Shown here: piece after piece, positions 1 to 8,039 of the stretch
How the letters are laid out: each line of letters opens with the position of its first letter
Numbering within the stretch: the first letter of the stretch is position 1
Source: Kerstersia similis
Lineage (GTDB): Bacteria > Pseudomonadota > Gammaproteobacteria > Burkholderiales > Burkholderiaceae_B
Assembly: GCF_965139615.1 (NCBI RefSeq)
Contig: NZ_CBCSIQ010000003.1
Span: forward strand, 124,001 to 188,000
Length of the DNA: 64,000 nucleotides
Direction of reading: 5' to 3'
Notes under the pieces: model-generated
The model's input: only the letters and a program-made list of their open reading frames with translations
What the model was told of the DNA's origin: nothing
Database searches by the model: none
Translations under genes and position numbers: made by a program

Positions 1-515
1 TTCTGCTCGTAGGCAATGGCTGCCAGGTGCCAGATCGAACCGGTTCCTGCATTGCCGACACGAACCTTGCCAGGGTTCTGTTTCACGTACTCATTGAATT
101 CTTCCAGGGTCTGCCAGGGCGCATCGGCCCGCACCGTTACCGCAGCCGGGTCGGCATTGATACGCGCGATGGGCGTGAAATCACTGGTTTTGAACGGTGC
201 CAGGCCCAGACTGGGCAGAATGGCCATTTCCACCACGACCATCCCGAGCTTGTAACCATTGGGACGCGCCTTGGCGACATCCGCCGTCCCGATGGCCGTA
301 CCGCCACCCGGCTTGTTCACCACGCCCATGGCCTGGCCCAGATGCGGTTTAATGGCTTCGGCGAACGCGCGCGCCACCGCATCGGTACCACCGCCAGCGG
401 CCGTTGGCACCACCAGTTCGATAGAACGTGTCGGATATTCCGCCGCCTGGGCAGCGCCTGCAAACATTGCTGCCGCGACCATCGCGCCAGCCAATCGGAT
501 AATGCCTTGCTTCAT
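1..515 (-). CDS. Bug-family tripartite tricarboxylate transporter substrate-binding protein (partial)
   Basis: The reading frame is open from an ATG at 515 to the left edge, so only about 171 N-terminal residues are seen. It starts with a signal peptide (MKQGIIRLAGAMVAAAMFAG, cleavage probably after AQA near residue 25) and the family hallmark IELVVPTAAGGGTDAVAR, then NKPGGGTAIG and GNAGTGSIWHLA. Bug proteins are periplasmic receptors for carboxylates or sugar acids that deliver ligand to TctA/TctB-type membrane components, which would lie to the left if present. A clear Shine-Dalgarno (GGAGGAAAC) precedes the ATG. The gene follows dgoR by 168 bases, and its leader carries the sequence also found before dgoK, so galactonate or a related sugar acid is the likely ligand (inference). 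Confidence 0.9.
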   Translation of the reverse strand, partial: MKQGIIRLAGAMVAAAMFAGAAQAAEYPTRSIELVVPTAAGGGTDAVARAFAEAIKPHLGQAMGVVNKPGGGTAIGTADVAKARPNGYKLGMVVVEMAILPSLGLAPFKTSDFTPIARINADPAAVTVRADAPWQTLEEFNEYVKQNPGKVRVGNAGTGSIWHLAAIAYEQ

Positions 516-586
516 GTTTCCTCCAGTCGAGAGCACTCTGGTTTCCGGTCTAAGCGCCGGGTGCCCCGCAGCCATTAGAGATATAA

Positions 587-604
587 AATTATCATCATAC
601 AATT
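587..604 (-). promoter_or_regulatory. Candidate DgoR operator upstream of the Bug receptor gene
   Basis: The plus-strand sequence AATTATCATCATACAATT matches the sequence at 4492-4509 upstream of dgoK at 16 of 18 positions. Read on the minus strand it contains a possible -10 element (TATGAT), so a bound repressor would block transcription. GntR/FadR-type regulators bind short imperfect palindromes of this kind, and the only such regulator nearby is dgoR. That dgoR is the binding protein is inference. Confidence 0.5.
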
Positions 605-683
605 AACTTGGGGCTAAGGCCCGGCAGACTTCTCCGAATTTACCCGCCCCCCCCTCCGACCGACCTGCGCTGCGTCGGTACTA

Positions 684-1388
684 TTAACGCGGCGCCCGCC
701 CATCGGGCAAGCGCTTGCGTGCATCCACCAGCATGCCGAGCATGGCGGCATGCGCCGCCACTTCATCCTGCCTGGCGATAGCCACACATACCCGTCCATG
801 CTCAGGCAAGGACAGATTGAAACTGGAAGCGTGTTCGGCGTTCAGCACCAGCACGCCTTCCAGCACCATTTCGATCAGGGACACCAGGGTATTGAGCATG
901 GCATTGCCACCGGCCGCCAGCACAGCCCGATGAAAAGCCAGGTCGGCCTCCACCCAGGCGTGCTGATCCTTGGCGCTTTCCATCAAGGCATAGGCATGCT
1001 CGATCCGCTGCAACTGCTCCGGAGTCCGCTTGCGCGCCGCCAAGGCCGCCACGCCCGGTTCCAGCACTTCTCGGACTTCCGCCAACTGCCGCAGGAACTC
1101 AAGACTGAGACCGGCCGCTGCACGCCAGGCCAGGATATCCGGATCCAGCAGGTTCCAGGTGTCCAGCGGACGCACGCGCATGCCCAGCCTGGGCTTGACG
1201 TCCAGCAGGCCCTTGGCCACCAGCACTTTGGTCGCCTCGCGCAGCGCCGTCCGGCTGACGCTCAGCTCCAGGGACAGTTCCTCTTCGCTGGGCAAGGCTG
1301 TGCCCGGCGCGTAGCGGCCTGCCGCAATGCGCCTTCCCAGCTCATGAACCACCTGCCCATGCAGGCTACGACCCGAATATGTTGCCAA
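684..1388 (-). CDS. dgoR: GntR/FadR-subfamily regulator of galactonate catabolism (DgoR-like)
   Basis: A 234-residue transcription factor. Residues about 8-75 form the GntR winged helix (HGQVVHELGRRIAAG, LPSEEELSLELSVSRTALRE, a recognition helix ending in TKVLVAKGLLDVKPRLG). Residues about 90-225 form an FCD ligand domain with the usual DLAFHRAVLAAGGN and EHGRVCVAI segments that supply metal or ligand contacts. The start is a TTG at 1388, supported by GGAGTGG about 9 bases upstream, which itself overlaps the dgoD stop region; dgoD and dgoR are thus separated by only 3 bases and probably translationally coupled. In E. coli DgoR represses the dgo operon and is released by galactonate; the same is expected here because it is co-encoded with dgoK, dgoA and dgoD. 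Confidence 0.88.
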   Translation of the reverse strand: MATYSGRSLHGQVVHELGRRIAAGRYAPGTALPSEEELSLELSVSRTALREATKVLVAKGLLDVKPRLGMRVRPLDTWNLLDPDILAWRAAAGLSLEFLRQLAEVREVLEPGVAALAARKRTPEQLQRIEHAYALMESAKDQHAWVEADLAFHRAVLAAGGNAMLNTLVSLIEMVLEGVLVLNAEHASSFNLSLPEHGRVCVAIARQDEVAAHAAMLGMLVDARKRLPDGRAPR

Positions 1389-1391
1389 GCC

Positions 1392-2540
1392 CTACCACTC
1401 CGCTACGCTACCGTCCCGATGACGCCACACAGGGTTACGCCAGCGATGGCCCACCTTGGCACGCTCAGCGACATAATCCTCGTTCACTTCAATTCCCAGG
1501 CCAGGCCCCTGCGGAATCCTGACGTAGCCATCCTCGTAGGCAAACGCCTCCGGGTTGCTGACATAGTCCAGCAAATCATTGCTGGCGTTGTAATGGATTC
1601 CCAGGCTCTGTTCCTGGATGAACGCATTGTATGACACCGCATCTATCTGCAAGCAGGCCGCCAGCGCGATGGGCCCCAACGGGCAATGCAGCGCCAGCCC
1701 GACGTCATAGGCTTCCGCCATGGCAGCGATCTTGCGGCATTCCGTGATACCGCCGGCATGAGAAGCATCGGGCTGGACGATATCCACATAGCCCTGGCTC
1801 AGGATGTGCTTGAAATCCCAACGCGAGTACAGGCGTTCGCCCAGGGCGATCGGCGCGCTGGCATGCGGCGCCAGTTCCTTCAGGGCTTCGTAGTGCTCCG
1901 ACAGCACGGGCTCTTCGATGAACATCAGGTTGTAGGGCGCCAGCTCGCGCATCAGCACCTTCGCCATAGGCTTGTGCACGCGGCCATGGAAGTCCACGCC
2001 GATACCCACATTGGGGCCGACGGCTTCGCGCACGGCAGCCACGTTGGCCAGCGCGGCCGTGACCTTGTCGAAGCTGTCGATGTACTGCATTTCCTCGGTG
2101 CCGTTCATCTTGACGGCCTGGAAACCGCGCGCCACGGCTTCCTGCGCTGCACGCGCCGTATCAGCGGGGCGATCGCCACCGATCCAGGAATACACCTTGA
2201 TGCTGTGGCGTACCGGGCCGCCCAGCAGGTCAGCCACGGGCACGCCGAGCGCCTTGCCCTTGATGTCCCAGAGTGCCTGGTCGATCCCGGCCAGCGCGCT
2301 CATGTGCAGGCCGCCGCCACGGTAGAAACCGCCACGGTACAGCACGTTCCAGTGGTCCTCGATCGTGCGCGGGTCGCGACCGATCAGGTAGTCGGCCATT
2401 TCCTCGACCACGGCCGCGACGCTGGCCGCCTTGCCTTCCAGCACGGGCTCGCCCCAGCCCACGATGCCGGTGTCGGTTTCAATCTTCAGGAACAACCAGC
2501 GCGGCGGTACCAGATAGGTGGTCAAACGGGTAATTTTCAT
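1392..2540 (-). CDS. dgoD: D-galactonate dehydratase
   Basis: Dehydrates D-galactonate to 2-keto-3-deoxygalactonate in the cytosol, the first step of the De Ley-Doudoroff route. The 382-residue protein is an enolase-superfamily member: capping domain about 1-115, then a barrel. The catalytic set is intact and falls at the positions known for E. coli DgoD: metal ligands D183, E209 and E235, with H185 (VDFHG) and H285 (LALHCPLGP). Length equals the E. coli enzyme. It follows dgoA by 115 bases and abuts dgoR. Start is ATG at 2540. Confidence 0.96.
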   Translation of the reverse strand: MKITRLTTYLVPPRWLFLKIETDTGIVGWGEPVLEGKAASVAAVVEEMADYLIGRDPRTIEDHWNVLYRGGFYRGGGLHMSALAGIDQALWDIKGKALGVPVADLLGGPVRHSIKVYSWIGGDRPADTARAAQEAVARGFQAVKMNGTEEMQYIDSFDKVTAALANVAAVREAVGPNVGIGVDFHGRVHKPMAKVLMRELAPYNLMFIEEPVLSEHYEALKELAPHASAPIALGERLYSRWDFKHILSQGYVDIVQPDASHAGGITECRKIAAMAEAYDVGLALHCPLGPIALAACLQIDAVSYNAFIQEQSLGIHYNASNDLLDYVSNPEAFAYEDGYVRIPQGPGLGIEVNEDYVAERAKVGHRWRNPVWRHRDGSVAEW

Positions 2541-2589
2541 CGTACATCCTGCCGTCAGGTGCCCTAACGGGCAGGCCTAAAAAGGAATG

Positions 2590-2616
2590 GGCCGCTTGCG
2601 CAAGCAGGCAGCGGCC
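2590..2616 (-). other. Intercistronic hairpin between dgoA and dgoD
   Basis: GGCCGCT at 2590-2596 pairs with AGCGGCC at 2610-2616, with a TTGCGCAA core in between. It sits in the 115-base gap between the dgoA stop (2656) and the dgoD start (2540). On the minus strand the stem is followed by CATTCCTTTTT, so it could act as a weak terminator or mRNA-stability element that sets the dgoA/dgoD ratio. No functional evidence beyond the structure. Confidence 0.4.
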
Positions 2617-2655
2617 ATCAAAAAGATAAGGCTTGTTGCGTACGCCTCAGGCGCC

Positions 2656-3306
2656 TCAAGCGTCTTGGCGCAAGGCGCGCCAGGACGACATGAACGCGGC
2701 CGCGTTGCGACCCACCGTTGCCGCGTCGTCACCCGCCCGGTACAGCGCTGAACCCAGCCCGAAGCCCGAGGCGCCGGCTTCCAGATAAGCCTGCATGCTT
2801 TGCGGTTTGATGCCTCCCACGGGCAGCAGCGGCACCGATTTCGGCACCACGGCGCGCCAGGCCTTGATCACCACCGGCGGCATAGCTTCGGCCGGGAAGG
2901 CCTTGAGGCCATCCGCCCCCGCATCCAGCGCGGCAAAGGCTTCCGTGGGCGTGGCCACGCCCGGCGTCACGACCATGCCGGCCGCATGGGCAGCACGCAC
3001 CACGGCCAGATCCGCATGCGGCATCACTACCAGACGTCCGCCCGCGTCATAAACCTCCTGCACGGCCGCCGGGCTCATGACCGTTCCCGCGCCGATGATC
3101 GCATCCTGCGGCAAAACCGCCAGCAGGCGCCGGATGCTTTCCAGCGGCTCCGGCGAATTCAGCGGCACTTCGATCAGGCGAAAACCCGCGGCATACAGCG
3201 CCTCACCGATGGCAAGCACTTCGTCAGGGCGTACCCCGCGCAGAATGGCGACCATGCCGGTTTCGGACAAGGTTTGCTTGAAATGGGCTGACAATTCGTG
3301 ATTCAT
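2656..3306 (-). CDS. dgoA: 2-dehydro-3-deoxy-6-phosphogalactonate aldolase
   Basis: A class I aldolase that splits KDPGal into pyruvate and glyceraldehyde 3-phosphate, the last step of galactonate breakdown. The 216-residue product has the KDPG/KDPGal aldolase barrel: GMVAILRGV near residue 18, E46 in LIEVPLN, IGAGTVMSP near 71, VVTPGVATPTE near 112, and the Schiff-base lysine K135 in GLKAFPAE. The ATG at 3306 was chosen because homologues begin just before this segment; the frame stays open further upstream but has no family similarity there. It follows dgoK by 128 bases. KDPGal rather than KDPG specificity is inferred from the operon. Confidence 0.93.
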   Translation of the reverse strand: MNHELSAHFKQTLSETGMVAILRGVRPDEVLAIGEALYAAGFRLIEVPLNSPEPLESIRRLLAVLPQDAIIGAGTVMSPAAVQEVYDAGGRLVVMPHADLAVVRAAHAAGMVVTPGVATPTEAFAALDAGADGLKAFPAEAMPPVVIKAWRAVVPKSVPLLPVGGIKPQSMQAYLEAGASGFGLGSALYRAGDDAATVGRNAAAFMSSWRALRQDA

Positions 3307-3434
3307 GGCTATTTCTGATTCCTGTTGATACCGCCGGCCGCAGCCGGCCGGCACTCTCCCTGCGCGCCGGGCCGACACCGGCCCCGGCAACGGTTTTTGC
3401 TGTCCGAAGGCATTTCCCCTGCCCCCGCTGCGTC

Positions 3435-4469
3435 TCAGCCCGCGTGTTGTTCCTGGGCACTGATCAAGGCCCACAGCCCGCGTACCGTCGCGTCCTCATC
3501 CACTGAAATGGCATCCAACCCATTGACGAGCATGGCCTGGCGGTAACGCTGGCACAAATGCGCACGCCCGACCACGGCGACCCGCGCCGTCCGCCACGCC
3601 TCGGACAGACCCGCGAGCAGGCCACGGATTTCATGCCCGATCAGCAGTCCAGAGAGATAGTCGATCTGTTCCGCGCCAGACAGCGCTTGCGTCAGGCCCA
3701 GTGTGCGGCTGCTGAAAATCGTAGATAACAGGCCGCGGTCGCCATGCAGCGAGGCCGCATTGCGGATGCCGCGCTCGAACGCCTGCCGGGCCGCAGGGTC
3801 GCCAGCCGCCAGCCCTTGCTCGGCCATGGAGCGGCCCAGCACGCTGTGGCGCGACAGCAGCGCAAACATCTCGCCCGTCATGAAGGTATCGAAATGCACG
3901 ATGACGCCATCTTCGACCTGCACCCATTTGCTATGCGTCCCCGGCAAGCCGATCAGCCAGCGCCCGCCAGTCCCCAGGCCAGCATGCTCCAGGTGCGACA
4001 ACACGCCGGCAATCTGTGTTTCCTCACCGCGCATCACATTGGGCAATTCGCCATGTTCGATCAACCCAGGCGCGATATGCACTTGCACGCCATTGCCGGC
4101 ATCAACGCTCACCATGCTGCCCGCCAGACCTTCGGTGCTTGCAGGCAGGGAAATATAGGCAGCCTCGCGCCAACCCTGGGCGCTGCCGACCATGCCGCAG
4201 GCCACGACATGACGCGAGGTATTGGGCTGTGCCAGCCAATCCCCGGCAATCTGCCAGAACGCCTGGGAAAAGCGCGCCGCACGGCTGGCGGCATCATCCC
4301 CGCTGCCGGGCAAGGCCATGATGCCCCAATCATTGCCCCTGACATCCAGGATGGCGCCCGACGCCGACAACAAATAGGCACGCAAAGAACTGGTGCCCCA
4401 ATCCAGGGCCACAAACTGTGTGACGCCATCACAGACGGCGCGGCAAAAAGAGGAAGTCTGACTCGTCAC
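3435..4469 (-). CDS. dgoK: 2-dehydro-3-deoxygalactonokinase
   Basis: Phosphorylates 2-keto-3-deoxygalactonate at C6 using ATP, linking dgoD and dgoA. The 344-residue protein carries the DgoK-family N-terminal phosphate loop (FVALDWGTSSLRAYLL, residues about 19-34), then GMVGSAQGW and IGLPGTHSKWVQVEDG, typical of this ASKHA-fold kinase. Start is a GTG at 4469 with AAGGA about 10 bases upstream; no better start is visible. It is the first gene of the dgo operon, and the candidate DgoR operator lies just before its ribosome binding site. Confidence 0.92.
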   Translation of the reverse strand: MTSQTSSFCRAVCDGVTQFVALDWGTSSLRAYLLSASGAILDVRGNDWGIMALPGSGDDAASRAARFSQAFWQIAGDWLAQPNTSRHVVACGMVGSAQGWREAAYISLPASTEGLAGSMVSVDAGNGVQVHIAPGLIEHGELPNVMRGEETQIAGVLSHLEHAGLGTGGRWLIGLPGTHSKWVQVEDGVIVHFDTFMTGEMFALLSRHSVLGRSMAEQGLAAGDPAARQAFERGIRNAASLHGDRGLLSTIFSSRTLGLTQALSGAEQIDYLSGLLIGHEIRGLLAGLSEAWRTARVAVVGRAHLCQRYRQAMLVNGLDAISVDEDATVRGLWALISAQEQHAG

Positions 4470-4491
4470 GGGATACGCATCCTTGTAATCG

Positions 4492-4509
4492 AATTATCAT
4501 AATACAAAT
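4492..4509 (-). promoter_or_regulatory. Candidate DgoR operator/promoter of dgoK
   Basis: AATTATCATAATACAAAT (plus strand) differs from the site at 587-604 at only two positions. On the minus strand it reads TTGTATTATGATAA, an imperfect palindrome containing a possible -10 hexamer, and ends about 22 bases before the dgoK GTG. The position over the promoter suits repression by a FadR-type regulator. Assignment to DgoR is inference from gene context. Confidence 0.52.
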
Positions 4510-4682
4510 CAGCGAAATGCTGCATCAGGGAATAACAGGAGGCCTCCCGTCAGCCGAGTCCGGCTGCCCCCCCTGTCATGCACGCACCAGGGTGACGCAA
4601 ACCCGGCCGCTGTTTGCCATCACGGCCGGCCGCACAGCAGGCTGGCGCCCAGCACGACATTCGGCCGGGCCCAGGCGACCGT

Positions 4683-5627
4683 TCAATAGCCGCGTTCGAA
4701 ATGCAACTCGCCGCGCAGCGCCTCACCGCGCTGCCAGCGCTGCAAATTCTCCAGGAACAGCGGGGTCAGCAGGGCAGGCAGCGTAGGTGCCGCGCTGTGG
4801 CCCGTCAGCCACAACCCTGGTGTTCGCCAGAATGCATGCGTATCCGGCAGGGGTTCTATCCGGCACACATCAATCGCTGCGGCGCCCAAATGGCCGCTTT
4901 CCAGGGCATGCACCAGATCCCCATCCTGCACCGCCGTCCCTCGTCCCGCATTGATGAACAGGCCACCGGCCGGCATAGCGGCAAAGAAACGGGCATCGAA
5001 AATGTCCCGCGTCTCCGGTGTTTCCGGCAACACATTGACCACGACATCGGCCCAGCCTGCCGCTTCCAGCAGATCCGCCTGCGCATAAACCTGCTCAAAA
5101 CCCGCAATCGGCCTGGCCTGGCGTGCCACCCCACGCACCGACCCCCCAAAGGGCGCCAGCAAGCCCGCCACTTCCTGGCCGATGACACCCGCACCGGCGA
5201 TCACGATACGCAGCCCCTGCAGGCTGCCCGGCTCCGGCCCTTCCCAGACGCCCTGACGCTGCGCCTGCGCCCAGGCAAATACATGGCGGCGCCAGGCCAG
5301 CAGATACGTCAGGACATATTCGGCCATGAGCTGCCCGAACACGCCTACGGCACGGCTGGCACGCTGGGGACGCGGCAAACCCGGAGCAAACAAAGGCTCC
5401 ACCCCGGCGGAAGTGGTTTGCAGCCATGCGGGCGTCGCCGGGCTGCGCGCCAACACCCGCGCAGCGTAGCTGGCACTGGCCAGCCAGATTGGCGCCACCG
5501 CCGCGGCCTGCTCCAACCCGGCATCGTCTGGCGAAGAAAAAACGGACAAGCGAGCCTCTGGCAAGGCGCTGGCGATCAATTCCGCATAATGGTCGGCACG
5601 TTTATCAACTATCAGAATAGCGTTCAT
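4683..5627 (-). CDS. D-2-hydroxyacid dehydrogenase (glyoxylate/hydroxypyruvate reductase A-like)
   Basis: A 314-residue NAD(P)H-dependent reductase of 2-keto acids. A Rossmann nucleotide-binding motif is seen at about 143-155 (IVIAGAGVIGQEVAGLL), followed by NVLPETPETRDIFD and FINAGRGTAVQDGDL, the standard catalytic-domain segments with R near 235, and a C-terminal HAFWRTPGLWLTGHSAA supplying the catalytic His. Overall pattern and length fit GhrA (E. coli 312 residues) rather than the longer SerA or Ldh types. It lies 213 bases upstream of the dgo operon on the same strand but is probably a separate unit; the exact substrate cannot be read from the sequence. Start ATG 5627. Confidence 0.85.
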   Translation of the reverse strand: MNAILIVDKRADHYAELIASALPEARLSVFSSPDDAGLEQAAAVAPIWLASASYAARVLARSPATPAWLQTTSAGVEPLFAPGLPRPQRASRAVGVFGQLMAEYVLTYLLAWRRHVFAWAQAQRQGVWEGPEPGSLQGLRIVIAGAGVIGQEVAGLLAPFGGSVRGVARQARPIAGFEQVYAQADLLEAAGWADVVVNVLPETPETRDIFDARFFAAMPAGGLFINAGRGTAVQDGDLVHALESGHLGAAAIDVCRIEPLPDTHAFWRTPGLWLTGHSAAPTLPALLTPLFLENLQRWQRGEALRGELHFERGY

Positions 5628-5764
5628 GGTTCATCCTTGACTCAGGCCTGTCAGATCGCCCAGGGCACACAAGCGGATGGCAGCCCGGCCACCATGCGTC
5701 TGCCCTGCGACCCCCGCCCCGGCAGCCCGCAAGCCTGCGTGGCGCCGGGGACACAGGCACATTC

Positions 5765-7822
5765 TTAATCTTTCTTTTGCAGCAAAGCCTTCAACATATC
5801 CAGCCGCGCGCGCGGCGACAGGGCGGCATCCTCATCCGGCAACCCCATGCCTGGCGCATCCAGCCCCATTTCCTCAATGAAGCGTGACGGCTCGCGCACC
5901 AAATCTTCCCGTGCGCGGCGGCGTTTGCGGCACCAGCTGATCGACAACGTCCGTTGCGCCCGGGTGATGCCGACATACATCAACCGGCGCTCTTCCTCGA
6001 TACGTGCCGCCAGCGACTCCGCCGCCTGCGAAGGATCGCCATCCTCGTCATCACGCCCCCAGTGCGGCAACAACCCTTCTTCCGCACCGGCCATGTACAC
6101 ATGGGGATACTCCAGCCCTTTGGACGCATGCAGCGTGGATAGCTTCACGGCATCTGGCTCTTCCTCGTCCTCCTGGCGATCCAGCATGGTGATCAACGCC
6201 ACACGCTGCACCAGTTCATGCAGACTTAGCCCGTCGTCATCGGCCTTGCGCTTGAGCCAATCCACCAGCTCCAGCACATTCATCCAGCGCGTCTGCGCCG
6301 GGCGCTCATCCCAGGTATCGAACAGATAACGCTCGTATTGAATAGCGCCCAGCAGTTCGTCGAGCAACTCGGACGCAGGCGCAGCGGGCATGCCCGTTGC
6401 ATCATCCCGGACGGAACGGCGCCGCAGGCGCTCCAGGAAATCCCCGAACACCTTCAGCGGCTCATACTGGCGCGCTGCCAGCTTGGCCGCCACGCCGCTT
6501 TCCGGCACCGCCCGCGCCAGCGCGATGCCCCGCGCCGCCGCATGTTCGCCCAATACCTGCAAGGTGGCCTGCCCGATACCGCGCTTGGGCGTGGTCGCAG
6601 CACGGATGAATGCCGGATCATCTTCCTCATTGGCCAGGATGCGCAGATACGCGAGGATATCGCGCACCTCCGCCTTATCGAAAAAACTCTGCCCGCCGGA
6701 AATCGTGTAGGGGATGCGCAGATTGCGCAAGGCCTGCTCCAGGATGCGTGACTGGTGATTGCTGCGATACAGAATGGCAAAATCACGCCAGGCGGCCTGC
6801 CGTTCAAACCGTGCCGCTGAAATCTTCATGGCGATGGACTCCGCCTCAACCGCTTCATCGCCATAGGCGGTCACGGTAATCGGCTCACCTTCGCCCAACT
6901 CTGACCACAGCTTCTTTTCAAACAGCTTGGGGTTGCGTTCAATGACCTGGTTTGCGGCATGCAGGATGCGGCGCACGGAACGATAGTTCTGCTCCAGCTT
7001 GATGACCTTCATGCCCGGATAGTCCGTTGTCAGGCGCGCCAGGTTTTCCAGCGTCGCACCGCGCCAGGCATAAATGGCCTGGTCATCGTCTCCGACCGCC
7101 GTAAAACGTGCGCGATCTCCCGTCAGCCAGCGTACCAGACGGTATTGGCATTCATTGGTATCCTGATATTCATCGACCAGCAGATAACGTACCCGCGACT
7201 GCCAACGCCGCCGCACTTCCTCATTCCGCTCGAACAAGAGGGCCGGAATACGGATCAGATCGTCAAAATCAACGGACTGGTACGCGCGCAGGGTTGCGTC
7301 ATAGCTGCGGTACACCTGAGCCGCCTCGACATCATCCGGCGTCTTCGCCGCCGCCGCCGCGCCATCCGGATCCAGCAAGGCATTCTTCCACAGCGAAATC
7401 GTCGATTGCACCGAACGCAAACGGCCTTTGTCGGTGGTATCCAGCAATTCCTGGATGATGGCCAATGCATCATCGGAATCCAGGATCGAGAACTGCGGCT
7501 TGAGACCGGCATGACGCGCTTCTTCACGCAGGATACGCATGCCCAGCGAATGAAAAGTGCTGACCGTCAGCCCGCGCGACAGGCGCTTATCGACCAACCC
7601 GGCCACGCGCTCCGCCATTTCCCTGGCGGCCTTGTTGGTGAAGGTCAGGGCCACCACATGCTTTGCGGAATACTCGCAGTCGCGCAGCAGATAGGCAATC
7701 TTCTGGGTAATGACGCGCGTCTTACCCGACCCGGCACCGGCAATCACCAGACACGGCCCATCCAGGTACAGCACGGCCTCTCGCTGCGCCGGGTTCAGCC
7801 CGGCCACGGCCTCGTTAGACAT
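5765..7822 (-). CDS. rep: ATP-dependent DNA helicase Rep
   Basis: A 685-residue SF1A helicase moving 3'-5' on single-stranded DNA, which helps forks pass protein roadblocks and supports PriA-dependent restart. Motifs in order: Q-motif LNPAQREAV at about 9, Walker A GAGSGKT near 33, motif Ia FTNKAAREM, Walker B LLVDEYQDTN, GDDDQAIYAWRGA, QNYRS, TLHASKGLEYPHVYMAGAEEGLLPH and EERRLMYVGITRAQ. I prefer the ATG at 7822 over the one at 7834 because GGAAG lies 8 bases before it. Length is close to E. coli Rep (673). UvrD is less likely, given the short C-terminus. The functional partner priA is immediately upstream. Confidence 0.93.
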   Translation of the reverse strand: MSNEAVAGLNPAQREAVLYLDGPCLVIAGAGSGKTRVITQKIAYLLRDCEYSAKHVVALTFTNKAAREMAERVAGLVDKRLSRGLTVSTFHSLGMRILREEARHAGLKPQFSILDSDDALAIIQELLDTTDKGRLRSVQSTISLWKNALLDPDGAAAAAKTPDDVEAAQVYRSYDATLRAYQSVDFDDLIRIPALLFERNEEVRRRWQSRVRYLLVDEYQDTNECQYRLVRWLTGDRARFTAVGDDDQAIYAWRGATLENLARLTTDYPGMKVIKLEQNYRSVRRILHAANQVIERNPKLFEKKLWSELGEGEPITVTAYGDEAVEAESIAMKISAARFERQAAWRDFAILYRSNHQSRILEQALRNLRIPYTISGGQSFFDKAEVRDILAYLRILANEEDDPAFIRAATTPKRGIGQATLQVLGEHAAARGIALARAVPESGVAAKLAARQYEPLKVFGDFLERLRRRSVRDDATGMPAAPASELLDELLGAIQYERYLFDTWDERPAQTRWMNVLELVDWLKRKADDDGLSLHELVQRVALITMLDRQEDEEEPDAVKLSTLHASKGLEYPHVYMAGAEEGLLPHWGRDDEDGDPSQAAESLAARIEEERRLMYVGITRAQRTLSISWCRKRRRAREDLVREPSRFIEEMGLDAPGMGLPDEDAALSPRARLDMLKALLQKKD

Positions 7823-8039
7823 CTTGGCTTCCATGACAAAAAACGCCCCTGCGCTGCGCCTTCAGCAGGCGTCGCCAACGAGAAAAAGCCCCCCTGGCGC
7901 GGCCCGGCCGCAATACAACGCCACCGCATCAGCGGCACCACCGGTTCCCGAGCGGCCTAGCGCAATATGCAGGACGGGCCCAGGCTGACTCGCAACGCGA
8001 GGCTAGCAGAATAGCATTGCCCAGGCTGCAGCCAGAGAC

